From: Setomelanomma holmii | Lineage: Eukaryota; Ascomycota; Dothideomycetes; Pleosporales; Phaeosphaeriaceae | Length of the DNA stretch: 64,000 bases | Direction of reading: 5' to 3' | Assembly (NCBI GenBank): GCA_010015745.1 | Contig: ML978175.1 | Span: 248,001 to 312,000, forward strand | In this document: positions 22,438 to 33,276 of the stretch, one piece after another | Position numbering within the stretch: the stretch's first letter is position 1 | Layout of the letters: the number at the start of each line of letters is the position of its first letter | Program-made: the position numbers and the translations under genes | The notes under the pieces: generated by a model | What the model saw: only the letters and a program-made list of their open reading frames with translations | Told to the model about the DNA's origin: nothing | Database searches by the model: none

Positions 22438-25127
22438 CTACATCTCACCCGTTAGATCCAACTCTCCAGCCTCATCCTCATAAACAAGTACGCCGTTAAC
22501 GAGATGCAACCTACTAATATCAAGATCAGATTCCTCATCAGCTGTCTCGCACCGGGCTTGGTACTTGCTCAAATGCCGATCGCCGTTAAGACGGTCTTGC
22601 GTCCAGGAGGTCCAGTCGTACGAGGGGTTTGGCTGGGTCGCGTGCTGCGAGGTAGAGGTTGGGGTGGACGTGTCGATGGTGTGAAGATAGTCAGGCTCAT
22701 CGTTCACAAGGATTTCAACGCTGTCTTCGGTTCCAACTTCCCCGTTCGGGTCCATATTGTCATGCTGGGGGTGAGAGAAGGGTGATGGTGTTATGCTCAT
22801 GCGTCGCATGTCCTCCGGTAGTCTTGCTTCTTCCAGCTGGTCTGCGTCTTCGATGGCGCATTCTGTCAGAAACTCTTCGGTGTCTTCAAAGTAGCCGTGA
22901 ATCTTGTCTTCAGCAGCAAGAGCGGCGCGGCGTTTGCTGGGTGGGAGAAAGGGCTTCTTTGTGAAAGTCTTGCGCGAAGATGTTGGGGTTGGAGCTGGTC
23001 TGGATTTGCTGGCTGGCTCGCGACGGGCAGATGGGGCTCTAAGTGGTGAGTTCGGAGTCCCGGGAGTAGGCACGCGATGTGCTGATGGAGTCTTGGGAGT
23101 GGACGGTGTCGAAGGGGCAGACTTCTTGCCTGGGGTTCTTAGTGGTGTAGCTGGAGCTGCCATTACATTGGGCTTGGGCTTGGGCTTAGGCTGTGGCGTG
23201 AACTTAAAGCCAAAGCCGTTCTTGCCTCTGACCTTCTCTACTCGCGCTCTCGAAGACAGATTAGCGGTGTTGTCCACCTTTGCTTTCTTAGGCTCAGACG
23301 CAGTCCTGCTTTGACCCAACGACTTCCTGTCGGCTCAAGGCGAACCTGGCTCGGACGGTGCATAATCCGACTCATCCTCGTCGCTGCTCAGATTGAACTC
23401 GCGCGCTCGCTTCCTGCTCCGCGTACCTTCAGAGGTCTCGGAGAAGCGAGATGCAGCCGGAGCTCCTCGTTGATTGCGTGGGGCTGCGGGAAGAGTGAAG
23501 CTCGAAGCTCGGGAGTCGACAGTGCCAGCTCGAGCGCGACGGGCTTCTGGCGCAATGGATCGGGCTAGATAGACTGCGCTCGCTGGGACCGATGGCTTCT
23601 TGAACGCAGCAGGGGCACTCGCGAGATCTTGTTGTGGAGGTGTGATTGGCTCGGATGCCAGTGAGACATGAGATGGCGACGGAGTAGGGAATGCTTCCCG
23701 CTGCACCTGGGCGTAAGGCACTGCAGAAGCTTCTCGGGACTGAGATGTAAATGTGTGCCTCAGGGCATCCCGTCGACCTGGTGTGGCGGGGCTTTCAGCA
23801 GTGTGTAGGATATTAGTCTTGCCGTTCTTTAGATGTATTCAGATATTGTTGTCCACGTACCCGCCTCTGCGTCTAGCATGGAGATGTCTCTAGCAGAGCT
23901 CCACCTCTCCCTCATATCTGCATCGCCGTTCATCCTTCCGTCTCGATTGCTTGGCGCATAACTCTGTTCCGGTGCAATGCTATAGCTTCGCGCGTTTCGA
24001 AGAGCATGGTCGACAAAAGCACCACTTCTTTTCTGCTGCTCTAACGCGAAGAGTGTCTCGTTACGTGGAAGTGGTCTCGGGTCCTTCAGAATAGCGCTTC
24101 GGTCGTGCAGCTGCTGACGAAGACTACCGAAAGGCAGTTCAGGTCGCTCGTCGATTGGTAGGGGTGCTGGAGTGAAGGATCGAGGGGCGACCTGAGGTGA
24201 AAAGGCAGACCTGGTCGACAGAGGTACGGTACTAGCGGCCTGTTGTACAAAGCTTGATGACGGAGCCGGCATGTTGAAGCCTTCCTGTGCACCTTGACGG
24301 AACAACTTCGACGTAGACGCAGAACGCGATTGAAAGGGGCTGGAAAAGCTGCCCTATGGAGGATCTTCATTCTTGATCTGCATGGTATCGGGCGTAGACT
24401 CGTCAAGGCATTAGCACTTCTTCACTTCATAGGAAACCAAGCAAAGACTCACCGTGAATACCTTCGGAGAGCTACCAAACAACTTCAAAGACGCTGACGG
24501 GATGGAGAATACTGATCCTGTCTGTGTTTGTTGCATGCAGTACCCATCGATCGTCTCCTCGGTAACTGCGTCCTGCTCTATCTGTTGCTGGGCGACAGCT
24601 GGTTGCGCAGATGTCTTCGGCGGGATGCTCTTTTCGACGCGTGGTTGCTGCACATCTTCGTCCAAATCACAGAGATCAATGACCTCGGGGACAGACTTCT
24701 TCTGCGAGGGTTCCGGTCGAGCTGGATTCGCTGTATGGGATGCATTCGGGCGGGTGGCTTTCGGTGGCGGGTTTGATGGACGTGAACCTGGCTGCGGCCG
24801 TGCAGTATTGGGTCGTGAAGTTGGCGCACTTGCCGTTGGAGCTGCGGCACCCCTCAATTGTGTTGGCGTTGTCCTGGAATCGCTGGCGGTTGGATTGGTA
24901 GTAGTTGTAGCTCGCCCATTATTGCGCCAGAACTCATTCTCCTCGTTCATGTGTTTGGCAAGCAACCGTTGTCTTGCAGCCTCCGCGCGCTTCTCCAAGT
25001 CTACCCTCGCTTTCGCGACCTCCTCCTTGAACTTACCAATTTCTTGCTCATGTTTTTGATGAAGTGCAAGCCATTCCCTATTGACCCCGGGCGTCAGATG
25101 GGAGGGGCATTGAGCCATGCTAGGCAT
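22438..25127 (-). CDS. Hypothetical nuclear protein with SUMO-interacting motif (about 814 aa)
   Basis: Proposed exons, in transcription order: 25127-24453, 24353-23861, 23777-23346, 23282-22438 (introns 99, 83 and 63 bp). The N-terminus has a coiled coil (about residues 20-68, HEQEIGKFKEEVAKARVDLEK). Residues 148-159 are EVIDLCDLDEDV, a hydrophobic core followed by acids, the hallmark of a SUMO-interacting motif. The middle is disordered and rich in Ser, Pro and Arg, with basic clusters (RSRKRARE), followed by proline/threonine repeats (KPKPKPN, STPSTPKTP). The C-terminus is a conserved-looking acidic block ending ELDLTGEM. The third intron is inferred because a TGA at 23335-23337 lies between two long open segments in the same frame. 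Its GTTCGC donor is weak, so an alternative is a real stop with two transcription units. No enzymatic domain is visible. Confidence 0.68.
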
Positions 25128-25472
25128 GTTGTCGAGTTGTCTGTACGATGTTGTGGGGATATAAAGGTAAGAGAGGGAACGGTGCGATCGTATTTGAGAT
25201 ATCATGCGAACCACGAGCAGAGGTGAAGGTGGCTTGCATTGTACTGTGCTGCAGGTAGAGGTGGATTTGGCGGTGACCGCGATTCTGGCGAATCGGAGAT
25301 CATGCGTCTTTAAACATAGACAGCAAGTATTTAATGGTCAGTATGACAAACTAGCAAACGACACGTTGGAATGCCGCACGCATTTTTGGTCCAAAGCGCC
25401 TTGTTCGATCGTAGTGACGTCTAGAAACACATAATATACACTTTATTCGTATCATTGAATCGGCGAAATCGT
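25128..25472. other. Intergenic spacer between two minus-strand genes
   Basis: 345 bp containing the 3' end of the MRPL31 transcript and the promoter of the SIM-containing gene. No coding potential is seen. Confidence 0.4.
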
Positions 25473-25962
25473 CTAGAAACCAGGCGGATTGAGCCTTTGG
25501 CTGACTCTCGTCCACTTCGGTACCTCTGCTTTGCATTAGCATTTGTCCACCCTCTCCAACTGTGTTGCACATACTGTGTATTCCCTTCCTATACCGCTTG
25601 ACCTTGCGGTCGAAAACTGTGTATTTGTCCTTGGGCAACATCTCCTGCTCTGTAGGCATCTCCATCTTCCACCGTAGCATCTTCTTCATGCTTTCTCCCC
25701 GTCTTGCGAGCGCATGATCGAGGGTGGCGACTACGGAATCGACGTGTCGTAACCGTTCGCGCTGGCGGTACTTCTGATGCCGCGAGAGCCGCCATGGAAC
25801 TTTCCTACAGCTGGTCAACCAAGGCTCCTTCCACTGCAGATTTGGAGCGGCGGAGGCGCAGAGATTCATTGAGGGAAACAACGCGCAATGCCGCTTGCTT
25901 CTGGGAGCTTACCATAGCAGGCCGCCCGACAGCGGATTTGTGAGGCGAAAAGGTCCGAACAT
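25473..25962 (-). CDS. MRPL31: Mitochondrial large-subunit ribosomal protein mL60 (MRPL31)
   Basis: Fungal-specific protein of the mitochondrial 54S ribosomal subunit. Three exons were reconstructed: 25962-25913, 25804-25575 and 25525-25473, with introns of 108 and 49 bp (donors GTAAGC and GTATGT), giving 110 aa, the normal family length. The spliced product has the family landmarks: MFGPFRLTNPLSGGLLW, then KVPWRLS, then RLRHVDSVV, MLPKDKYTVFDRK, YRKGIHKVPKWTRVSQR and a terminal NPPGF. The very first and very last residues lie in short exons that are easily missed; reading straight through the second intron would give a spurious long tail. It is divergent from TRS20 with only 229 bp between start codons, so the two probably share a bidirectional promoter. 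Confidence 0.93.
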
Positions 25963-26191
25963 CGTGGTGCGGCGGCTTTGCGATGTACAACGACGTTCAA
26001 TTCACGATGCGATGTTTTGCAAAGTCCGCGGAGGTCTTGGCGTGCGTCCTTGCTTAGCGTGGGGAAGCTCACCTTCATCGTCCCTTCGCAATAACACCAG
26101 GGTCCAGAATAACAATCGATTCTTTGCGCCAAAGCTATCTGGCCGAAAAAAGGGTGAAGACAGCAGCGAAGTCATTCAGGCTGCTACAACC
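25963..26191. promoter_or_regulatory. Short bidirectional promoter, MRPL31 / TRS20
   Basis: Only 229 bp separate the start codons of MRPL31 (minus) and TRS20 (plus). Both promoters and 5' untranslated regions must be packed in here. The TRS20 frame stays open upstream of its ATG, but that segment is unlike any family member and overlaps the MRPL31 5' region, so it is not treated as coding. Confidence 0.6.
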
Positions 26192-26755
26192 ATGTCTTAC
26201 ACCTTCTCCATCCTCTCCCCGCTCGACGTTCCCCTCTTCACCCACGATTTCGGCACTTCAAGATCTGGTGGAGATGGCGTCGCCCGCTACACTCCCGCCG
26301 AGCGCGCCATGGTGCCCTTCATCCTCCACTCCTCGCTCGATATCGTCGAAGAAGTACAATGGGGACCGTCTACATCGTCTGGCTCAGCGCCAATGTACCT
26401 AAAGCACATCGACAAGTACCAGAACTGCTTCGTTTCCTGCTGGATCACCGGCGGCAACACGCGCTTCCTGCTATTGACACGGCCACGTGACGAATCTCTT
26501 GGTCTTACATCAGCTGGCAGTGGAGGCGCGAGAGGGTCACTGGCTGGTGGACGTGCAGCAATGGGCGGTACGAGTGGCCTATACAACCCAAGTGCGCCGG
26601 CTACCGAAGAGGCTGTCAAGAACTTCTTCGTCGACGTATACGAGGCATGGCTGAAGACTATCATGAACCCGTTCTTTCATGTTGGCAACGGAGATGTGGT
26701 CAAGAGCCCGGTATTCAGGCAGAGGGTGGCCACGGCAGCAAAGAAGTACTTGTGA
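26192..26755 (+). CDS. TRS20: TRAPP complex subunit Trs20 / TRAPPC2 (sedlin)
   Basis: Core subunit of the TRAPP vesicle-tethering complexes, which act at the ER-Golgi and Golgi as guanine nucleotide exchange factors for Ypt/Rab GTPases. Single exon of 187 aa. The start MSYTFSILSPLDVPLFTHDF matches the sedlin longin fold, in which the first strand begins a few residues after the initiator. The helix HIDKYQNCFVSCWITGGNTRFLLL and the C-terminal helix block (VKNFFVDVYEAWLKTIMNPFF, SPVFRQRVATAAKKYL) are typical. The protein is about 45 residues longer than the compact sedlins. The extra length includes a Gly/Ala/Ser-rich loop (SAGSGGARGSLAGGRAAMGG) between the longin strands and the C-terminal helices, a surface insertion common in filamentous fungi. 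Confidence 0.93.
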   Translation: MSYTFSILSPLDVPLFTHDFGTSRSGGDGVARYTPAERAMVPFILHSSLDIVEEVQWGPSTSSGSAPMYLKHIDKYQNCFVSCWITGGNTRFLLLTRPRDESLGLTSAGSGGARGSLAGGRAAMGGTSGLYNPSAPATEEAVKNFFVDVYEAWLKTIMNPFFHVGNGDVVKSPVFRQRVATAAKKYL

Positions 26756-27377
26756 GGGCTGATGGTCATGTTGAACTATTTTGTCTAGCTACAGGATTGC
26801 CGGGCGGGTCTTGATATACTCGGTGTTGTGGTAGTTGTCCATGCATGCGCCTACGCTTCCGCAGTAAGATTTCACCTGGCGAGGAGTGAAAGTCACAGCG
26901 GAACGTCAACGTCAACGAGAACGGCGTCCGCAGTCTTTCACGTGCCAAAGCTGTCGAAGGCGGTCTGAAATGGCGACTTTGGAAGTGATCGTTGGTGCCA
27001 GAGCTGTAAAGGCTATGGCTAGTCAAGAGCATTGAGTATGTGCACGTCCAATGGGGTAACATCGTTGAACATGGACATGATGCGTGCGCACCTACCCTGA
27101 CACCTTTGCGCTCTGCGCACTCACTTCGGGTGAGCAAGCAGCGCCGAAGGATAATCAGAAATGTCCCTCGGATGACCGAGATAGGGCACACGAAGTCGTT
27201 CTATAAAGAAGTCACACCAGCGGTGAAGAGGCAATGAGCACGCAGGCGTGGAAGGAAGTGAACAAAGTGAACAAAGCGAACGAAGAACTAATACCATACC
27301 AATATCGAGCCATGTCATCAGCGTTGTGCATTCTCTCATACACAGCGAATCTGTTGTGTCAAAAGTGCGAGGCATGA
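26756..27377. other. Intergenic interval, 0.6 kb
   Basis: No supportable gene. It holds the TRS20 3' end and the possible promoter of the putative membrane-protein gene that follows. Short open frames on both strands lack recognisable features. Confidence 0.35.
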
Positions 27378-29174
27378 TTGCTCAGCCTAGAAGATGCATG
27401 GCCCCACAGCTTCCAGACCTCGCTGATTGAAAGTGGCGCATTCAGGTCTTTGTGCAGATTGGCTAGCAGCAAGTTCAGGCGTTTATGCACGATGGATTGG
27501 GGCATCAATGACGTCGCAACGCTGAACAGCAGATGGGCTCACCAGTCGTCGAATGCTGATGTATGGCGCTGCCTTTTTACTGCTGGACGTGCACCTTGGA
27601 ACAGCTCCTCTGTTCTCCCTCTTTCCTCTGAGACATTGCCCTGGCACAAGTGGACCTGGCCACATCCTCTCGTCAATATGAAAGAAGATGAGATGAACGG
27701 TTTTACACTCCTCAACATCGACGTGCCCCTACCTACCGCCAACCCACCCGTAGTCTTGCTTATGATATGCCTTGGCACTCTGAATTCTTGGTTGAACCTG
27801 GCGTCCTACGCTCTCGGCGAGATTATAGAGCGAGCGTTTCGGTTCATCACATTACTCGGGCGGGCTGTCGAGGAAGTCCGTGGTGAGAATATCTTTGGGC
27901 CAAGATCATGCTCCAGTCTCAGACTCAATGATGTAAGCACCTGTAATAATGGCACTCGTAATGCTAACGGTGAAAGGTAGCAAGAGACATACGTGGCATG
28001 GAACTCAAGGACACGAAAGCTCAGATCATTATGTCCCCCACCGCCACCGCCACCGCCACCACCACCAGCGCCGCGATCTTATGCGGACAAGGGCGATATA
28101 TCATATTTGATAGACAAGAACCTTACCTCGTGGCGTTTGATTGCACCGAAAAGACTCTGGACACCGGCCAGTTCTCTGTCGACAATATTGCTGCAACTAA
28201 TGACTTCGAGCTGTCCGAAGCGCTTCGATTGATAGTAGCTTTGAAATCCCGGACGCTCACAGGTACACTTCGGCAACTTTTGTTACCTTACAAGGCACGC
28301 ATACGTTACGCTGTGGTCAGTTCCCGTCAACATTAATGGTGGGTGTTCCTCGGCTGACATCTGGTGTTACTAGATTAAGAGCGATGAAGCTGGAAAACTG
28401 TCCTGTTCTAATAGCGGTGCTACGAGATCGTTATACCGCAATTTAACATTGTATGTCGGCTGCATCACGAACCTTGAGCCTCCAATGGGCAGAGAGTGGT
28501 TAGATCATCGTTTTTATGATGCATCGGCAGCAAATCGGGAAGACAGATGGATGCTCAAAGTCATGCCTCGCCGTATGCAACCTCTGTGCATCACGGCGCT
28601 TCCAGAAGACTTGAAAGCGGGTCCCATTCCAGTGATCATGATTGAAAATGTGCTTGGTTACGATCGAGTAGCGTTTGTGATGCTCCTAACAGCAGTGGCA
28701 ATGGGTCTTTTGAATCTAGCGTTAGTCATCATAAGCCTACAGTCAGTCCATGAGGCGAAAGCCGCATACGAAGTTGCACGGGAAACCACATGGACGTACA
28801 ATCCAAGCCTCAACCCAGGTCTCGATCTCGGAGCTGACTTGAAGTCTACTCCCACTGAGGCGAAATATTGGGATCACGGCATTCGCATTGTAAGTGTTCT
28901 AGCTCAAGTACTCATTGTACTCGGAACAGTTCTGTTTGTAAAATGGCATACGAGGATCATCCGTCGCATACTGGTCGCATGTATTGTCTCGCTTGTCAGC
29001 AAGATACGAAACTTCATCCTACTTCCTTCCAACGGTGCAAAATTGCCTAATGCTGGCGAGTTCCGAACTCTTTTCTGCTGCGTGAGTGCTCGATGGTACT
29101 GACTCACCAACGATGCGCATGCCTGCTGATAATGACACAAGGACTGTGGAAATCAGATCAAGGTGAAAAGATGA
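27378..29174 (+). CDS. Putative fungal membrane protein, first of a tandem pair (model uncertain)
   Basis: Proposed exons are 27378-27932, 27977-28315, 28374-29081 and 29142-29174, with introns of 44, 58 and 60 bp that keep the frame. A later start, such as the Met before KEDEMNGF, is possible. The first exon contains a hydrophobic stretch (PPVVLLMICLGTLNSWLNLASYAL). The second has a low-complexity Thr/Ala run encoded by ACC/GCC repeats and then a globular segment (GRYIIFDRQEPYLVAFDC, ELSEALRLIVALKSRTL). The third ends with two membrane helices (VAFVMLLTAVAMGLLNLALVI and IVSVLAQVLIVLGTVLFV). The layout, a globular core with a charged 'ELF..LR'-like helix followed by two membrane spans, resembles a large family of uncharacterised ascomycete proteins. 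A 42 bp splice at 29163-29204 could instead join it to the next gene. Confidence 0.42.
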
Positions 29175-29198
29175 ACGAGTCAAGCCGATCAGAAAAAC

Positions 29199-30787
29199 AT
29201 GCAGGATTTATATAACTTCATCGTCACGAGCTGTACTGACAGCGCATCGCCCTTGGTGACCACTTTTGGAGCTCAACGCACAGGCATGATCTCCGCAGGT
29301 ACATATGAAGCATCCTCGTCTTACTCGAAGAGTCCCGAGCGTTCTGCACGACTAGGCAGCAATGCTTCAGTACCAGCCAGGACGTTGCGTCACAAACGCT
29401 CGATTATACTTCTAATAGCACAACATCTGCTACGAACGGTGCGAACAGTAAGCAAAAATTTAGAGAAGAAGATGGCGATGAGTAACAAAGTTTCTCATTG
29501 TTTGCTACCCTTCTAACAAAGGTTGTGAGATGAGTCGACTGAAGTGCTTGGGCCGAAACAATGCTCCTACAGACAAAGCTCTGATCGATGATATGAAGAA
29601 AAAGTACTTCTCGCTGCGACCAACTCGGAAACGACTTTGGGAGCTTCGGAGCCTTAGCACGATTCGCCTGGCAAGGGTAGGCTTCGTGTTCTGTGTGGGC
29701 CGCGGGACGAACGCTGATAGATAAGTAGTTCGAACTCTATCACACGCAGTCGACCGTCGTTCCTGCAGCCATTGAAGGGAAATGGCCTGGCGTGTCAGAT
29801 ATCGACCGGCATCCTTGCGAAGACACTGGCGTCGCTCTCGACGCGACTGGCGTCTCCGCTATGATGATGCATCGCTGGACTAAGTGCGAACCGAAATCTC
29901 AGACAGCAGCGAAGAGGACTAAACAACGAACGTCAATGTTGAAGTTCACCATAAAGTGGAGAAACAAGACGGAAACATTTTCACTGGATCCTGAGAAGGA
30001 AAGACATCCGGTCTTGTCATGGTTACAATGTCCCTGTAGTGTGACAGTATTTGCACTTACTCAAGATAAGCCTACGCAGGGTGCGTGAAGCCTTCAACTA
30101 CATCATTGCTTCAAGCTCACTTAATGTAGATACCAAGTCAAGAGAAACAACCAGCTAAGCTGGACTGGAGTATCATGAGCATCGAACTTAACTACCGCAA
30201 CACCCTGGTTGGTCCTCGCTTTATCTACAATCGTACTCCCATAAAAATCCGTGCACTTCTCATCCCAGACCTCAGAGGCCAAGCGCCGCCAATTGGCTGG
30301 GCTATATGGATCGACGAGGAGTTTGCAGTTCCATGGTACATGTGACGGTTTATGAGAGGAGCGCATCACGTGTGCCACGTGCTGGCGGTCTGATGCTGCT
30401 TCCTCATCATATCAAGCACCTCTTACCTGAACTGGATCATACTTATGTCATGTAAACAGACGCTGCTGATGGCCTGGGAAGAGGTCATCACCAACGGAGC
30501 AGACAACAATACGCAGCAGATGATACTCAGATTTACTGCCCTGCGCGGTTACACACTTGACTAACTGCTTCGCACGGTTACCTTTTGATTCTCTGCATTC
30601 ACTGCAACAGTACATGTCCTTAATCTTCATGGCAATGTCCGTTGGCATTCTCGTCTTCGCGGCATGGTACACAGCTGAGGAAACACCGAAAGCAAATGGT
30701 TGGGCGGTTGGAAGCTACCTTCTCTGCGCTCTAACATTCATACTTGGAGGGTGGATAGCTTGGGCGAAGGACTCGAAACATGCGTGA
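29199..30787 (+). CDS. Putative fungal membrane protein, second of a tandem pair (model incomplete)
   Basis: Coherent coding segments are 29199-29447, 29530-29676, 29729-30080, 30155 to about 30340, and 30540-30787. The first three splices (82, 52 and 74 bp introns) keep the frame. The junctions between 30340 and 30540 are unresolved and may hide a frameshift. The protein begins with a Ser-rich region, followed by the helix LIDDMKKKYFSLRPTRKRL with RSLSTIRLARFELYHTQ, a pattern I recall from uncharacterised ascomycete proteins in which this block precedes two C-terminal membrane spans. Those spans are present: YMSLIFMAMSVGILVFAAWY and WAVGSYLLCALTFILGGWIAWA, ending KDSKHA. The function of the family is not known to me. 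If the 30340-30540 gap cannot be spliced in frame, this copy is a pseudogene. Confidence 0.4.
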
Positions 30788-31023
30788 GTGTGAGGTAGAG
30801 TAGGATCTCTGCGCTTGTGCGAGCATCGAATTCGAATGAACCACGGTACGAATTGGTCCCATTAGATCACCAGCCGGCATTCCTCACGCCGAACAGCTAG
30901 ATCAAACACACTTTACAACCAATCCTGTTCGACTTCTACCCTCATCATCTACGACCACAACCATCAATCGAACGACTCAAACAGCTCAACTATACCAATG
31001 ACCAACCAGCCGTACCTAATATA

Positions 31024-31287
31024 ATGAACAAACGCCACGAGGTTCTCAGTATCCTCGCTACTGCGACATCCATCCTCTTCCTCATGCTCCCCGTTGCACA
31101 CTCGCTCGCACACTTCGAAGCCAACATCTTGCAGACACCACCATGTCTGCGCTTCTTCGCACCAGACATCAAAGCCAATGGGGCCTCCTTCGCACACTTC
31201 ACGACCTCCAACATCTCGCTATTACACACGATATGGATCAAAGGAACAGAGCGCAGAGAGCGGGGCACAGTCGATGTGCAGAACTAG
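31024..31287 (+). CDS. Possible small secreted or membrane protein (87 aa)
   Basis: An 87-codon open frame begins MNKRHEVLSILATATSILFLMLPVAHSL, a basic start followed by a hydrophobic stretch that could be a signal peptide or anchor. The remaining 60 residues are hydrophilic with one Cys. Codons in the first 70 positions are strongly C-ending, like the real genes of this window, and the preceding 100 bp are CA-rich like a fungal 5' untranslated region. There is no recognised family, and the opposite strand is also open over part of it, so this is a candidate only. Confidence 0.35.
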   Translation: MNKRHEVLSILATATSILFLMLPVAHSLAHFEANILQTPPCLRFFAPDIKANGASFAHFTTSNISLLHTIWIKGTERRERGTVDVQN

Positions 31288-31555
31288 CTGGGTCTGATGA
31301 TGGCCGAGTTTGTCGCCAATTGAAGGGTGAATGTGACGAACCGGGCTCGGAGAATGGCTTCGCCCATGGATGATGGGCGTTGTGCGGTGGCTTACTCAGG
31401 AAATTCGATGGCAGTGACGAAGCATGTCGGGCCGGGTGTCACGTAGCAAGGACTCCCCGGACAGGACTTTCGTATGTCGAGAGCCATCCTGGGTAATCTG
31501 GCCGCTTGGTCTTCCTCAGAATGCGGGTATCCATATTATTAATGCTAATGTGGTC

Positions 31556-33276
31556 CTACTCCCTCTTCAGCCCGACCATCCCAGCTTTCCTTAGCCCGAC
31601 GATGGCTATGACGCCGCACACAAGCATGTATGAGAACATGAGCCAGTAGCTAGCTCTGTAGCCATTCAGCAATGCGGACGCATCAGATTCCTCGGAAGCA
31701 CCATCTCCTCCATGTCCACCACCACCCACACCTCCCACCTTCCTTATCTTGTATACCCAACGCAACAACCTGGCACGAACCCATGCCAATGCTCATACCG
31801 AATTGCGCGACCGTATTGAACACCGCGCCAGCAAGCGCCTGCGTTTCCTCGGGAAAATTGTCGCTGACAATAATAAGCCCGACCGTGAACAAGACATCAG
31901 CGGAAAACGGCGCAAAGATCTGTGCCCAGAATGCAAGATACCAGTAGCTCCAACTGGGGTTTATGACAGCCATGAGCATTGGGCTAAGTGCGCATATCAT
32001 GGCGCTGCCTGCGACGAGCCAGCGCGCTGGGACGCGGTGCACAAAGAAGGCGACAATGATGTTGATGACTACTCCCGCGCTGAGATTGGGTAGCAAGTAT
32101 AGCGAGGTCGTTAGTGTGGATGCGTGTTGCACTTCCTGGAAGTACAGGGATGAGAACAATTCGATGGAGTTCATGACGCCGTATGAGAGTGCGACCATGA
32201 TGCATGTGCTGGCGAAGGGCATGTTCTTCCAGATCTTGTTGGGAACAAGAGCGGGTTTGTTGGTGCGTTCGCGGTAGTGCATCCATGCTGGGAAGGCGAG
32301 GAAGAGGATGATGCTGATGGTGAGGAGGGATGCGGTTTCAGCTGAGTGGATGCTGGAGAGATCGGCACTTAGAATCCTGGACATTGTCAATGTGGAGACG
32401 CAGGATAGTGATAGACAGTACTGACGCAAGGATGCATGCTAGAATTGCGAGGCCACCACTAGAGATGATGCCGCCGATCCAATCGATCTCTCTGCCGACT
32501 TTCTTAATTATGGTCATCGCGCTATCATCCTGCTTCGGCTTCAGCTTCGGCAGGGTGCAGACAGCGGCAATCGCAACAACTAGAGTGAGCCCTCCACTCA
32601 AGAAAAACCCCGAGCGCCACCCTGCCCTCTCAATCATGACACCACTCAGCACCAGGCCGACAGCAAAGCCAAGAGGCTGACTGAAGCCTAGACATGCGAA
32701 CCCCAGATTCCTTGCTCTTCCCGATGGTACAGCGCTGGTGATGATGGCTACAGAAGCAGGCAGGTGCATGGCAAGGGCAATGCCTTGAAGCGCACGGAAT
32801 GTGACGAGCTGGGCTCCTGTCTGCGCGAAGCCACATGCTAGTGAGAAGAGTCCGAGGAGGACGATGCCGAGTAGCTCGACTGGACGAGCTCCCACAATGT
32901 CTGCAACCGACCCAGCGATGAGCAGAGCAGCGCTGGAGGTAAGACCATAGACGGATGATGGCCAGAGGTACAGGGAGCGCTCGAGCGAGATTGAGCGCGC
33001 AATGACAGGAAGACCAACGGTAATGATACCGTTGGTAACAGAAGCAATGAAGCCTACGAATGAGGGAGTAAAGATCGTCAGGAATGTCCAATAGCTCGAT
33101 ATTTTCGTGGACTGGGCCTGTATTGATGCCTCTGCGTCCAATGTGTTAATGCTGTGCCTGGACGGCTCAAGAGAGACCCTGCTTGAGCGGTTGAACGGGT
33201 CACGCAAGGTGACCTTAGATGGTGATTGAAGTTCCATGAGCTCAGAGCCGATTGACGTCTCTGTTTGGGAGCCCAT
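31556..33276 (-). CDS. MFS transporter, DHA2-like drug:H+ antiporter family (540 aa)
   Basis: Plasma-membrane proton-coupled efflux pump of the major facilitator superfamily. Proposed exons, in transcription order: 33276-32426, 32376-31757, 31707-31556 (introns 49 and 49 bp), giving 540 aa, normal for a 14-helix DHA2 member. A cytosolic N-terminus of about 65 residues is followed by TM1 (FLTIFTPSFVGFIASVTNGIITVGLPV). The signature between TM2 and TM3 reads GSVADIVGARPVELLGIVL, and motif C in TM5 reads LGFSQPLGFAVGLVLSGV. The C-terminal helices include FNTVAQFGMSIG and YWLMFSYMLVCGVIAIVGLR. The second intron lies in a Gly-rich, G-run sequence where the reading frame changes; a GTATAC donor and GAG acceptor restore it, but a one-base indel is an alternative. 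No biosynthetic genes adjoin, so the substrate is unknown. Confidence 0.85.

Noticed and set aside
27998..28232. Polyproline frame (27993-28232) as the true product of the second exon
   Set aside because: It stops at 28230, whereas the neighbouring frame continues through a clean 58 bp intron into the membrane-helix exon.
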